Below, piece after piece: positions 25,741 to 33,876 of a stretch of DNA of 50,841 nucleotides. Each line of letters begins with the position of its first letter. The first letter of the stretch is position 1. Location: positions 33,061 through 83,901 of the forward strand of contig JAOACK010000002.1 of NCBI GenBank assembly GCA_026417875.1. Direction: 5' to 3'. This stretch comes from Thermodesulfovibrionales bacterium. GTDB taxonomy: Bacteria; Nitrospirota; Thermodesulfovibrionia; Thermodesulfovibrionales; CALJEL01. A model generated the notes under the pieces. The model saw nothing but the letters and a program-made list of their open reading frames with translations, did no database searches and was not told the DNA's origin. A program made the position numbers and the translations under genes.

Positions 25741-26489
25741 TGACCGTACTTCCTCTGGACTCCAGGGTCAGGATTAAAAAATATAGAACTTCTGTTGCCT
25801 TTGAAGCTAGCCTCAGGCTGATGAGTTTCGCCTTTTCATTTTTTCTTCACCTGTTCATTGCAGGGATGATTTTACTTTTTCAGAGTAAGACTCTAATTAA
25901 AGAAAGGGAAAGATTCATAACTGTGAGCATCCTTAAAGGTTCACAGGTTTTCAGTCCTGAGTCAGGGATAAAAGGCGAGTTACAGGGAAGGGCAAGCCCA
26001 TCAGCTATAAATGATTCTGAAAAAGGGAAGACCGAATCACTGGCCCAAGACATAGCTGATCAGATTGTAGAGGAAAGACTCCATGCCATTAGGGCAAAAA
26101 AACGTATAGAAAAAATAGCAAGACTCAGGACAGTAATCACTCAAGAGGGAAATCAGTCAGAATACAGAGGTCAGAAATCAGAGTCTAAAGAAAGGGCAGA
26201 GTCAAGAAATAATCTTACAGTTGCGAGCTCTCAATCTTCCCTCTCGGAATATACTGCAATAATCGCAAAGATTATCAGGACAAACTGGCATTATCCTGAA
26301 ATTGCAAGGAAAGGTCTGACGGGAACAGTAATAATCTATGTTGGCAGGGATGGTGTTATAAAAACAATTGATTTTAAGACATCTGGCGATAGGTTGTTTG
26401 ATTACTCTTTAAAAAATGCCTTACAGAGGTCTTCCCCCCTTCCTCCGCCACCTGAAGAACTGGAAATTGAATTGAGGTTTACAAGATGA
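25740..26489 (+). CDS. tolA: TolA/TonB-like energy transducer
   Basis: The 249-residue protein has a cytoplasmic N-terminus, one membrane helix at about 30-52 (FAFSFFLHLFIAGMILLF), a charged coiled-coil-prone linker of about 100 residues, and a C-terminal TonB/TolA-type domain. That domain is seen in RTNWHYPEIARKGLTGTVII and the PLPPPPEEL segment. Gene order (after TolR, before TolB) indicates that it acts as TolA, linking the TolQR motor to Pal/TolB, even though the C-terminal domain looks TonB-like. It overlaps both neighbours by 1-4 bp. Confidence 0.85.
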   Translation: MTVLPLDSRVRIKKYRTSVAFEASLRLMSFAFSFFLHLFIAGMILLFQSKTLIKERERFITVSILKGSQVFSPESGIKGELQGRASPSAINDSEKGKTESLAQDIADQIVEERLHAIRAKKRIEKIARLRTVITQEGNQSEYRGQKSESKERAESRNNLTVASSQSSLSEYTAIIAKIIRTNWHYPEIARKGLTGTVIIYVGRDGVIKTIDFKTSGDRLFDYSLKNALQRSSPLPPPPEELEIELRFTR

Positions 26490-27763
26490 GACCTTTTATC
26501 AAACTCTTCAAAACATTCCTTTTGATCGGGATCTTTTCTGTTATCCCTCTGAGTGGTAAGGCTCATGGAAGACTCTTTATAGAGCTGAGCGAACCAAATC
26601 CAAGGCCTCTTCTCCTTGGAATACAGGTTTACAGTGAAGATTCTTCATTAAAAAAAGAGAGCAGGGAATTATATTCTATTATAGCTAATGATCTTGTTTA
26701 TACCGGTCTTTTTTCATCCATAGATGAAAGACTCTTTCTTGAGCCTTCCCAGGCATTTTTTAAACCAGAGAACTGGAAACCTCTTGGTGCAGATGCGGTG
26801 GTAAAGGTAAGAATTTCACTCACAGATAAGATTCTTAAGGCAGTACTGTCTCTTTATGATGTCCATGAGGGACTACAGATAATGAAGAAGGAATATTCAG
26901 GGGAAATAACCCTTCTCAGGTCTCTCGGTCATGCAATCGCAAGGGATGTATATAAAAAATTCACAGACAGGGATCCTCCTTTTGAGGCAAAGATACTCTA
27001 TGTAGGAATGGTTGATGGTAAGAAGTCTCTTTTTGTTATGGACTGGGACGGAGCAAGGCTCAGAAGGCTGGGTATCACTGCAGAGACCATTATCTCTCCA
27101 TGCTGGTTTGAGGAAGAGAGATTGCTTGCCTATACAATGCGAGAAGGAAAAAAATGGAGTATAAAGGTTGTTGATTTTAATTCCATGATGCAAAAAACGG
27201 TTTTTGAATCTCAGAGCCTTGCTATAGCAGGAGATTTCCTTGATAGAAAAACCCTCTTGCTCACCCATACAGAGTCTGATAATCAGGATATATTTATTCT
27301 GGATACCGAGACAGGAAAGACAAAAAAACTGATTACCGGATACGGTATAGATATCGATCCTGCTATTTCTCCTAGAAAGGATAAGCTACTTTTTGTTTCG
27401 GACAGGAGTGGTTCACCACAGATTTACATAGCAGAGCTTTCTGGCTATAATATTAAAAGATTAACCTACAGGGGTAATTACAACACATCAGCAAGATGGT
27501 CACCTTCCGGTGACTCCTTTATATATGTTGGCACAGTGAACGGAAAGAATCAGATTTTTTTACAGAGATTTGACAGCAGTGAGCCAGTTCAGCTTACTGA
27601 TAGAGGGAATAATGAAGAACCCTCTTTTTCTCCTGATGGAAGATACATTACCTTTTCATCAGATAGAGACGGGACATGGAAAATATATATAATGAGGCTT
27701 GATGGCTCTGGCCAGAAAGCGCTGAGCACGGGCTATGGAATGAGCCCTGTATGGATTAAATAA
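26486..27763 (+). CDS. tolB: Tol-Pal system translocation protein TolB
   Basis: This is a 425-residue periplasmic protein with a signal peptide at about 1-26 (FLLIGIFSVIPLSGKAHG). An N-terminal domain (about 30-165) is followed by a beta-propeller of WD40-like repeats: ILYVGMVDGKKSLFVMDWDG, DPAISPRKDKLLFVSDRSG, SARWSPSGDSFIYVG and EPSFSPDGRYITFSSDRDG. TolB cycles between TolA and Pal. The ATG overlaps the end of tolA by 4 bp (ATGA). Pal follows 15 bp later behind an AGGAGG site. Confidence 0.95.
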   Translation: MRPFIKLFKTFLLIGIFSVIPLSGKAHGRLFIELSEPNPRPLLLGIQVYSEDSSLKKESRELYSIIANDLVYTGLFSSIDERLFLEPSQAFFKPENWKPLGADAVVKVRISLTDKILKAVLSLYDVHEGLQIMKKEYSGEITLLRSLGHAIARDVYKKFTDRDPPFEAKILYVGMVDGKKSLFVMDWDGARLRRLGITAETIISPCWFEEERLLAYTMREGKKWSIKVVDFNSMMQKTVFESQSLAIAGDFLDRKTLLLTHTESDNQDIFILDTETGKTKKLITGYGIDIDPAISPRKDKLLFVSDRSGSPQIYIAELSGYNIKRLTYRGNYNTSARWSPSGDSFIYVGTVNGKNQIFLQRFDSSEPVQLTDRGNNEEPSFSPDGRYITFSSDRDGTWKIYIMRLDGSGQKALSTGYGMSPVWIK

Positions 27764-27778
27764 CAGGAGGTGTGAGAA

Positions 27779-28381
27779 ATGCATAATTCGAGATTTTATG
27801 GAAGTAAAATAACAATCTACAGTAGCCTGTTTGTCATTCTGTTAACCCCTTTTGTTATGAGCAGCTGTGCTCCTAGAAAGGTTGTTCAGAAGGAGGCCGA
27901 GACAGCTCCTCAGGTTGAAAGAAAGCCAGAGGCAGCACAGCCTGAAGCTGAAAAGATAAAAGCTCCAGGTCCAGAGGTTATTACAGAAAAACCTGTCACT
28001 GAGGAAGTCCAGGTGGCTAAAAAAGAAGAGAAAGCCATAGCAAAGAAGACAGAGTTTCCTGATATATATTTTGATTTTGATAAATATGATATAAGGCCAG
28101 ATGCAAAACCTGTTCTTGAAAAACTCGCCTCATGGCTCAAATCAAACCCAAAAGCAAAGGTCCTTATAGAAGGGCATTGTGATGAGAGGGGTACGAATCA
28201 ATATAACTTAGCTCTTGGCGAGAGAAGGGCTAATGCAGCAAAGAATTATTTAATGGCTCTTGGTATCTCATCTTCGAGGATAGAAACAGTCACCTATGGA
28301 GAAGAGAGACCGCTCTGCAGAGAGCAGACGGAGGAATGCTGGCAGCTAAACAGGAGGGCCCACTTTGTTATATATGAATAA
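27779..28381 (+). CDS. pal: Peptidoglycan-associated lipoprotein Pal
   Basis: The 200-residue outer-membrane lipoprotein has a lipobox ending MSSC at about residue 29. A Pro/Glu/Lys-rich linker (about 35-85) is followed by an OmpA-like domain with IYFDFDKYDIRPDA, LIEGHCDERGTNQYN and LGERRANAAKNYL, containing the diaminopimelate-binding aspartate and arginine. An internal Cys pair (CREQTEEC) lies near the end. It tethers the outer membrane to the cell wall. Strong AGGAGG precedes the ATG. Its end overlaps the start of cpoB. Confidence 0.96.
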   Translation: MHNSRFYGSKITIYSSLFVILLTPFVMSSCAPRKVVQKEAETAPQVERKPEAAQPEAEKIKAPGPEVITEKPVTEEVQVAKKEEKAIAKKTEFPDIYFDFDKYDIRPDAKPVLEKLASWLKSNPKAKVLIEGHCDERGTNQYNLALGERRANAAKNYLMALGISSSRIETVTYGEERPLCREQTEECWQLNRRAHFVIYE

Positions 28382-29414
28382 AGATAATGTCCAATTTTCA
28401 GAATATCCTTCAGTCATGGTTAGGATCAAGTATTTCATAAAAAAAACCATCCGCCTCATGGCTGCTGCTCTTTTTCTCTGCTGTACTGGACTCAACACCA
28501 GCTGTGTTACGGTAACAAGTGATTATGATACACTTAAATCCGATGTTAATATGCTCAAAAGAGATCTCTATGAGATGAAAGTAGCCCTTGCAGATTTAAA
28601 GAAAAATCTTGACGAAATTCAGACTGTTGTCAGGGCAGGTGGTACAGAACAGACTAAGGCACTGACAGAATCACAGATTGCGTTATTGAATAAACTCAAT
28701 TCACTCACAGCAGAGCTTGCAGAAATAAGGGCAAGGTTTGAAGAGCAGAGACATTTTTCGGATAAATTTCTTTCAGAATCACGGCAATCCAATGAGAGGC
28801 TGCAGGCAAGATTGGAAGGGCTGGAGTTAATCACAAAGGACCTACAGAGGAAAATAGATACGCTGGAGACTCAGGCAAGGTCAATAAAATCAGAGATATC
28901 GCCACAACCACCTTCCGGTACAACTATTCCGAAAACAGAGCCTGAAAGGTCTCAAACCTCACAAACACAGCTTGCGGCTCCTCCACCACAACCTGCACCT
29001 CCAGCTGAGACTGAAAAAAGAGGCAGTGATGAGCCAAAGATCCTTTATGACAGGGCAAGAGAGTTATTTAAGGATAAAAAATATGCAGAGGCAAGGTCAC
29101 TCTTTGAGGAGTTTATCAAGAAGTATCCTGATTACAGGCTAGCAGGAAACTCGAGGTTCTGGATAGCAGAGACCTATTATGCAGAAAAGAATTATGAAGA
29201 TGCCATACTGAATTACGAGAAGGTTATCCGGGATTATCCCTCAAATGAGAAGGTGCCAGCAGCCTATCTTAAACAGGCCTATTCATTTATAGAACTGGGT
29301 GACAAAAAGACTGCAAAGGTAATCCTTGAAAGATTAATTGAAAAGTATCCGGCTTCTGAGGAGGCAAAGGCTGCAAGGGATAAATTAAAGGAACTTAAAG
29401 GGAAGCCAAGATAA
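28374..29414 (+). CDS. cpoB: Cell division coordinator CpoB (YbgF) with TPR/Sel-type repeats
   Basis: After an N-terminal hydrophobic export signal (about residues 20-40 from this start, near AAALFLCC), the protein has a long coiled coil (about 55-165). A Pro/Gln-rich linker and C-terminal TPRs follow, with LYDRARELFKDKKYAEARSL and SRFWIAETYYAEKNYEDAIL. This is the YbgF/CpoB layout, which coordinates Tol with peptidoglycan synthesis at division. The start is uncertain: TTG 28365, ATG 28374 (inside the end of pal) or ATG 28416, the last giving a cleaner signal peptide. A cysteine in LNTSC may be lipidated, but the lipobox is imperfect. Confidence 0.87.
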   Translation: MNKDNVQFSEYPSVMVRIKYFIKKTIRLMAAALFLCCTGLNTSCVTVTSDYDTLKSDVNMLKRDLYEMKVALADLKKNLDEIQTVVRAGGTEQTKALTESQIALLNKLNSLTAELAEIRARFEEQRHFSDKFLSESRQSNERLQARLEGLELITKDLQRKIDTLETQARSIKSEISPQPPSGTTIPKTEPERSQTSQTQLAAPPPQPAPPAETEKRGSDEPKILYDRARELFKDKKYAEARSLFEEFIKKYPDYRLAGNSRFWIAETYYAEKNYEDAILNYEKVIRDYPSNEKVPAAYLKQAYSFIELGDKKTAKVILERLIEKYPASEEAKAARDKLKELKGKPR

Positions 29415-29421
29415 AAACCGA

Positions 29422-30408
29422 ATGCTTCAGGACCGATCAGGAAGGCGTATTGACTACCTGAGGATATCTGTAACTGACCGCTGCAATCTCAGGTGTATCT
29501 ATTGTATGCCTTCTGAGGGTGAACGGTTAATTGAATATAAAGAAATCCTTAGGTATGAAGAGATTATAAGAATAGTAAGAATTGCCTCCATTCTTGGTGT
29601 AAAAAAGATAAGACTCACAGGTGGAGAACCCTTAAGAAGAAGGGATATTGCCTATCTTGTAAAGGGCATATCAGCAATAGAAGGAATTAATGAGATAGGA
29701 CTCACAACCAATGGAGTCCTTCTGAAAAGGCATGTCTACTTCTTAAAAGAGGCAGGGCTTAATAGGATTAATGTAAGTCTTGATTCCCTTGATTCATTAA
29801 AATACAGGGAGATAACAGGTGGTGGAGACATTGAGAAGGTTCTTGAAGGTATCGAGCTTGCAGAAAGTTCAGGGCTTTCACCCATAAGCATAAACATGGT
29901 TCCAGTCAGAGGTATTAATGATGACGAAATAGAGGCCTTTGCAAGGCTGACTTTAGAAAAACCCTGGAGAGTAAGGTTCATAGAATTAATGCCAATAGGC
30001 GTAAGAGATTTCTGGAGGCCTGAGAGATATGTTTCAGAAGATGAGATAAGAAGAAGGGTAGAGACCCTTGGAAGGCTTGAGCCAGCTGGTTTAAATTCAG
30101 GTGGTCCTGCAAGATACTGGAGACTCCCCGGGGCAAGAGGAGTTATAGGATTTATAAGTGCTCTTAGCAATCATTTCTGTGGTGAATGCAATCGCCTTAG
30201 GATAACATCTGATGGAAAGATAAGGCCCTGCCTTTTTTCAGAAACCGAGATAGACCTTAAACCAGTCTTAAGGGGCAGCTCAGATGACAGGGAACTGATG
30301 AGGCTTATTAGCATAGCTATAGACTGTAAACCTTCAGGTCATGGATTGAGGCCTGATTTAAGGTCCTTTGATGTTCTATCAAGACCCATGTCAAAAATTG
30401 GAGGGTAA
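29422..30408 (+). CDS. moaA: GTP 3',8-cyclase MoaA
   Basis: This radical SAM enzyme makes 3',8-cyclo-GTP, the first step of molybdopterin synthesis. The 328-residue protein has the SAM cluster motif CNLRCIYCMP (CxxxCxxC) at about 16-25 and LTGGEP at about 72. The C-terminal second cluster cysteines are in FCGECNRLRITSDGKIRPC, and the GG end required for activity (KIGG) is present. It starts 7 bp after cpoB, so the Tol and Mo cofactor genes share a transcript. No Moco riboswitch can fit in this gap. MoaC follows. Confidence 0.97.
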   Translation: MLQDRSGRRIDYLRISVTDRCNLRCIYCMPSEGERLIEYKEILRYEEIIRIVRIASILGVKKIRLTGGEPLRRRDIAYLVKGISAIEGINEIGLTTNGVLLKRHVYFLKEAGLNRINVSLDSLDSLKYREITGGGDIEKVLEGIELAESSGLSPISINMVPVRGINDDEIEAFARLTLEKPWRVRFIELMPIGVRDFWRPERYVSEDEIRRRVETLGRLEPAGLNSGGPARYWRLPGARGVIGFISALSNHFCGECNRLRITSDGKIRPCLFSETEIDLKPVLRGSSDDRELMRLISIAIDCKPSGHGLRPDLRSFDVLSRPMSKIGG

Positions 30409-30418
30409 ACGAGGAAAG

Positions 30419-30901
30419 ATGAAACTGACACATGTGGATGACAAAGGCAATGCCCGGATGGGAGATGTATCTGGGAAGGAGGTTACCCTTCGGGAGGCTC
30501 GTGCCACAGCAAGGATAAAACTCAGTTCAGAGACCATAGCGTTGCTTTTAGATAAGGCTATTCCCAAAGGAGATGTTCTTACTGTTGCAAAGATTGCAGG
30601 CATAATGGCTGCAAAGAAGACCCATGAACTTATACCTATGTGCCATCCATTAAATATCTCTCATGTTGATATCGAGTTTAATATCCTTAAAGAGAGCTCT
30701 GAGATAGAAATAGAGAGCATTGTAAAGGTAGAGGCAAGGACGGGCGTTGAAATGGAAGCGCTATGTGCGGCAGCTACAGCAGCCCTTACAATCTATGATA
30801 TGTGTAAGGCAGTGGACAGGGAGATGGTGATCACTGATATAATGCTTATTGAAAAAAAAGGTGGAAGAAGCGGAGAATACAAGAGAGGAGATAAAAGATG
30901 A
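30419..30901 (+). CDS. moaC: Cyclic pyranopterin monophosphate synthase MoaC
   Basis: MoaC converts 3',8-cyclo-GTP to cyclic pyranopterin monophosphate, the second step after MoaA. The 160-residue protein has MCHPLNISHVDIEF, VEARTGVEMEALCAAATAAL and the YDMCKAVDREM active-site segment, ending KKGGRSG. The open frame extends back into moaA (30368), but GAGG 7 nt before ATG 30419 and the family start KLTHVDDKGNARMGDVSGK set the start. The stop overlaps the CBS gene by 4 bp (ATGA). Confidence 0.97.
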   Translation: MKLTHVDDKGNARMGDVSGKEVTLREARATARIKLSSETIALLLDKAIPKGDVLTVAKIAGIMAAKKTHELIPMCHPLNISHVDIEFNILKESSEIEIESIVKVEARTGVEMEALCAAATAALTIYDMCKAVDREMVITDIMLIEKKGGRSGEYKRGDKR

Positions 30902-31356
30902 TTACTGCAAAGGATATAATGACAAGGAATGTTATAACTGTAAAGCCAGAGACATCTATTGAGGAGCTTGCAAGGATACTCATAGAAAATAAAATAAGTG
31001 GTGCTCCTGTTGTTGATGACAGCGGGAATCTTGTGGGTATAGTAACAGAGAATGACCTCATAAACCAGAACAAGAGACTTCATATACCAACTGTAATAAG
31101 GCTCTTTGATGCCTTTATAATGCTTGAAAGGCCTAAGAAAATTGAAGAGGAAATCAAAAGAATTACTGCTACCAGGGTCTGGGATATATGCACAAAGAAT
31201 GTGATGACAGTTAATGAAGATGCTACCATTCAGGAAATCGCAACATTAATGTCAGAGAAGAAGATACATCTTATACCGGTAATGAGGGATAAAAAAGTCA
31301 TTGGCATAATAGGAAAGGCAGATATCATTAAGGCAATGACAAAACAGGAGAATTAA
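30898..31356 (+). CDS. Two-CBS-domain protein
   Basis: The 152-residue protein consists of two CBS domains: about 1-60 (DIMTRNVITVKPETSIEELA, GAPVVDDSGNLVGIVTENDL) and about 95-150 (NVMTVNEDATIQEIATLM, HLIPVMRDKKVIGIIGKAD). Such stand-alone pairs bind adenine nucleotides (AMP, ATP, SAM) and regulate partners. No partner is evident, although it overlaps moaC by 4 bp and the patatin gene by 1 bp and is clearly co-translated with them. Confidence 0.9.
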   Translation: MITAKDIMTRNVITVKPETSIEELARILIENKISGAPVVDDSGNLVGIVTENDLINQNKRLHIPTVIRLFDAFIMLERPKKIEEEIKRITATRVWDICTKNVMTVNEDATIQEIATLMSEKKIHLIPVMRDKKVIGIIGKADIIKAMTKQEN

Positions 31357-32309
31357 TGTCATCAGGGGTAGCCCTTGTTTTGAGCGGTGGAGGTGCAAAG
31401 GGTGCGTTTCAGTTTGGTGCCATACAGTACATAGAAGAACATTACAAAAAAAAGAATCCCACCTTTAACTATTCCATAATAGCAGGTGTATCTGTTGGAG
31501 CCCTGAATGGCACAATGCTTGCGATGGAAAAATATGAACTCCTCAAAGAGATATGGAATACCATCTCTTCAGAAAAGGTTTACAGAGGCTCCTTAAACTG
31601 GCTGGCTGCAATCAGGGTACTCTTTGGTTCAAGGTCAGTCCTCAGTAACAAACCTCTCTATGAACTAATTAAAAAACATGTTTCTCTCAGAGACATAAAG
31701 TCAGATAGATACGACCTGAGAATCGGTTCTGTCTCACTATACAGTGGTGAATACAGGGCATTCAGGCCTCAGGATTTTGAAAATGATGATGAGTTCAGAA
31801 AGGTCCTCCTATCATCAACAGCAATCCCGGTTATATGGAAACCAGTCAATGAGATAAGACTTAAGAATGGCAGTCTGTTTAGAGACGCGATTGATGGAGG
31901 AATAAGGAACATAAGTCCACTTGGAGATGTTATTGATAGTGATCCTGAAGAGGTGATAATAATAAACTGCAGTGCCTATTCTCTGAGATTGAAGGAAGAC
32001 CCTAAGGCATCAAAGAATATATTTAAAATTGCAAAAAGGGCTTTGGTGGAAATTGCAATTGATGAAATATTCAATTCTGACATTAGTGAGTTTCTCAGAA
32101 TCAACAGGCTTGTTGAGCAGGCAGAAAAACAGAACTGCCAGCTGCTCAAACCAGATGGAAGACCTTACAGGTCTTTCAGGACTGTGCTCATCCAGCCAGA
32201 TGGTGATCTCGGAGACACACTTGATTTTTCAGAAAGAGTGATAAAGGAAAGGATAGAAAAGGGTTTCCAAGTAGCCACAAAGGCCTTTGAGACAAACCAC
32301 AGCATTTAA
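31356..32309 (+). CDS. Patatin-like phospholipase
   Basis: The 317-residue protein has the three patatin elements: an oxyanion glycine-rich loop [12 protein letters not shown] at about 9-20, the nucleophile serine in [10 protein letters not shown] (GxSxG, about 44-53), and the aspartate of the catalytic dyad in [13 protein letters not shown] at about 175. No signal peptide is seen, so it probably acts on phospholipids or acylglycerols from the cytoplasm. It is the last gene of the tol-moa run, sharing 1 bp with the CBS gene. The stop overlaps the antiporter stub on the opposite strand. Confidence 0.9.
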   Translation: MSSGVALVLSGGGAKGAFQFGAIQYIEEHYKKKNPTFNYSIIAGVSVGALNGTMLAMEKYELLKEIWNTISSEKVYRGSLNWLAAIRVLFGSRSVLSNKPLYELIKKHVSLRDIKSDRYDLRIGSVSLYSGEYRAFRPQDFENDDEFRKVLLSSTAIPVIWKPVNEIRLKNGSLFRDAIDGGIRNISPLGDVIDSDPEEVIIINCSAYSLRLKEDPKASKNIFKIAKRALVEIAIDEIFNSDISEFLRINRLVEQAEKQNCQLLKPDGRPYRSFRTVLIQPDGDLGDTLDFSERVIKERIEKGFQVATKAFETNHSI

Positions 32310-32464
32310 GTCATTAAAGTATTATTAATAAATCTGGTTAGGGTTATTTTTTCTCTGAATATCAAGAGGGCAGGAATACCGAGCCTGTCTGATGCTTTGC
32401 TCGCAACAATGCTAAATAGTAAAAGTATTGCAGCACCCGCAAGTATATACTCAATGGAAATCAT
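32306..32464 (-). pseudogene. N-terminal stub of a K+/H+ antiporter (NhaP2/CvrA type)
   Basis: The short minus-strand frame (52 codons, ATG at 32464) starts with [20 protein letters not shown] and continues [16 protein letters not shown]. This is the first membrane helix and the conserved SRLGIPALL region of NhaP2/CvrA-type cation/proton antiporters as I recall them. After about residue 36 the similarity stops abruptly (REKITLTRF...) and the frame ends inside the patatin stop region; the remaining few hundred residues of the antiporter are absent. It is therefore a deletion remnant. It lies just downstream of the kinase relic on the same strand. The family call comes from memory and covers a short stretch only. 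Confidence 0.55.
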
Positions 32465-32588
32465 GGCTCAGCCATATAAAAGATACTATTTAAACCTGAC
32501 CGTACAAAAATTTACAGCAATCTCAGAAATTCTTTATTTAATATTATCATAGATTATGTTTTATTACTTCCCTATTTTATTATCGATC

Positions 32589-32999
32589 TTAAAAATGTCC
32601 AAGACGCAAAAAGCATTTAAGGGGCAGAAAAAAGGCGATACCCTTTGCTCCACAAAGTTCGGACATCAATCTGCTTCCAGAAGCATCCTTCTATTAAAGT
32701 GTTTCTTTATCCATACCAGAGCCATTGTCTTTAATCGTTATAATCAGACGATTTTTCTTGGATGTCACAGTAATCTTTACATCCTGTCCTCTGTCCGAGG
32801 CTTCTATAGGATTATTGAAAAGATTTACAAGAGCCCATAATTTATGGTGCCAGAAAGGATTGGTATGTAGTATAGCTATTCAAGTAACGGGAAATATTTT
32901 CCGAGGTATAAGGAGATGAACAAGAGTGAGAAGGGTTAGAAATGTTATGATAGCGATTATATGGTATTTTCTATTAGGCATTAAGATTTCCTTATTCAT
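32589..32999 (-). pseudogene. Decayed sensor histidine kinase
   Basis: Read on the minus strand, an ATG overlapping the psiE stop opens a frame with one membrane helix (IIAIITFLTLLTLVHLLI). It meets an in-frame TGA at 32882-32880 and then continues in the same frame into a kinase ATPase domain: N-box NLFNNPIEAS and G1 box IKDNGSGMDKE, ending at TAA (32696-32694). In another frame a C-terminal piece KGIAFFLPLK ends at 32589, matching the last strand of such domains. The His-containing dimerisation region and the G2/GTGLGL segment are missing. Two internal deletions plus stops make this a pseudogene. Confidence 0.65.
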
Positions 33000-33412
33000 T
33001 ACCCTTTTCCATTCCATTTATATTTTATAAGATAGTACCCTGCTGCAAGTGCAAATATGATAACGCCGATTCCTATCAGCGTAAGGCTGGGCAACTCTTT
33101 TACATCAAGGATAATGACCTTTCTGGCAATAGCTATAATCGCAACTGCCATAACTACCTGAACATGGTCAACGCCCTCAATAAGATATGTCTTCATTATT
33201 GTCTCGAGCAATTCTATTCCTATTATAACAAGCATAAACAGACCGAATATATCAAGCAGCTCATTGATATCAAGCAAAAATAGTGGAGGTGTAAGGGTAT
33301 CTTTTATAATGAGCCAACCAAGTTCTACAGTAGATAAAAGTAAAACCATAGCCATCATGACTGTAAGAGATATTATGATTGTTTTTTTAAATTTCCTCAG
33401 ATATTCAAACAT
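32999..33412 (-). CDS. psiE: PsiE-family membrane protein
   Basis: The 137-residue protein has four predicted membrane helices (about 10-32, 45-70, 82-100, 108-130) and matches the phosphate-starvation-inducible PsiE family: DINELLDIFGLFMLVIIGIE, ETIMKTYL, and the segment VVMAVAIIAIARKVIILD. Its function is not known in any organism in detail. A GGAGA site lies 9 nt before the ATG. The stop codon overlaps the start of the kinase relic (TAATG), so the two were once an operon. The gene itself appears intact. Confidence 0.85.
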   Translation of the reverse strand: MFEYLRKFKKTIIISLTVMMAMVLLLSTVELGWLIIKDTLTPPLFLLDINELLDIFGLFMLVIIGIELLETIMKTYLIEGVDHVQVVMAVAIIAIARKVIILDVKELPSLTLIGIGVIIFALAAGYYLIKYKWNGKG

Positions 33413-33690
33413 AAATTATCTCCTCTTTACTTTAATCCGATTGATCAACCTACAGTAAGTATAGCTTTAGAAGATTTTATTTGCAACACTTTTCTAAGTT
33501 CCCAGGATATTATTTTTCATATTTTCGTCTAACATAAATCAAAATGTGTAATATCTTCTTTTTAGGGCAAAATATGGAAACATTTTTAAAATATAGAAGG
33601 AGATTTGTATATAAACTTAAAGGATTGTAATGCACTCCTAAAAAAGCCCTCAAAAAGCAATTCCTTCATAAGGATTAGCAAGAATTACTC
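33413..33690. other. Non-coding stretch between psiE and the multicopper oxidase promoter
   Basis: The sequence is AT-rich without a convincing gene on either strand. It holds the Shine-Dalgarno of psiE (33413-33425 region) and a short hairpin (TCCTT/AAGGA around 33662-33674). I saw no further repeats or RNA-like structure. Confidence 0.5.
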
Positions 33691-33719
33691 TATACAGCCT
33701 ATCTTAAGGGTGATATAAT
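33691..33719 (+). promoter_or_regulatory. Promoter of the multicopper oxidase gene
   Basis: TATACA (33691-33696), a 17-bp spacer and TATAAT (33714-33719) with a TG extension (33711-33712) form a good sigma70-type promoter. Predicted start is about 33726. This gives a leader of about 150 nt containing a G-run (33750-33756 region) before the AAGGAG and ATG at 33877. Confidence 0.65.
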
Positions 33720-33876
33720 TAAACTATTGAGAGTTAAATAATCTTGTTTCGGGGGGGTGGGATTTGAAGAGTTTAAAAAGAATCCAGGGAATATTACCAA
33801 GAATCTGAGAAGGCTTAACAGAAAGGTCATGGCAGACAGCCATGAAAATTTGCTTAAGAGACAGAAGGAGATCAGT

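Noticed and set aside
32556-32840. Plus-strand frame of about 94 codons after the patatin gene
   Set aside because: It is the shadow of the kinase relic on the other strand; the minus strand carries recognisable kinase motifs while this frame has none.
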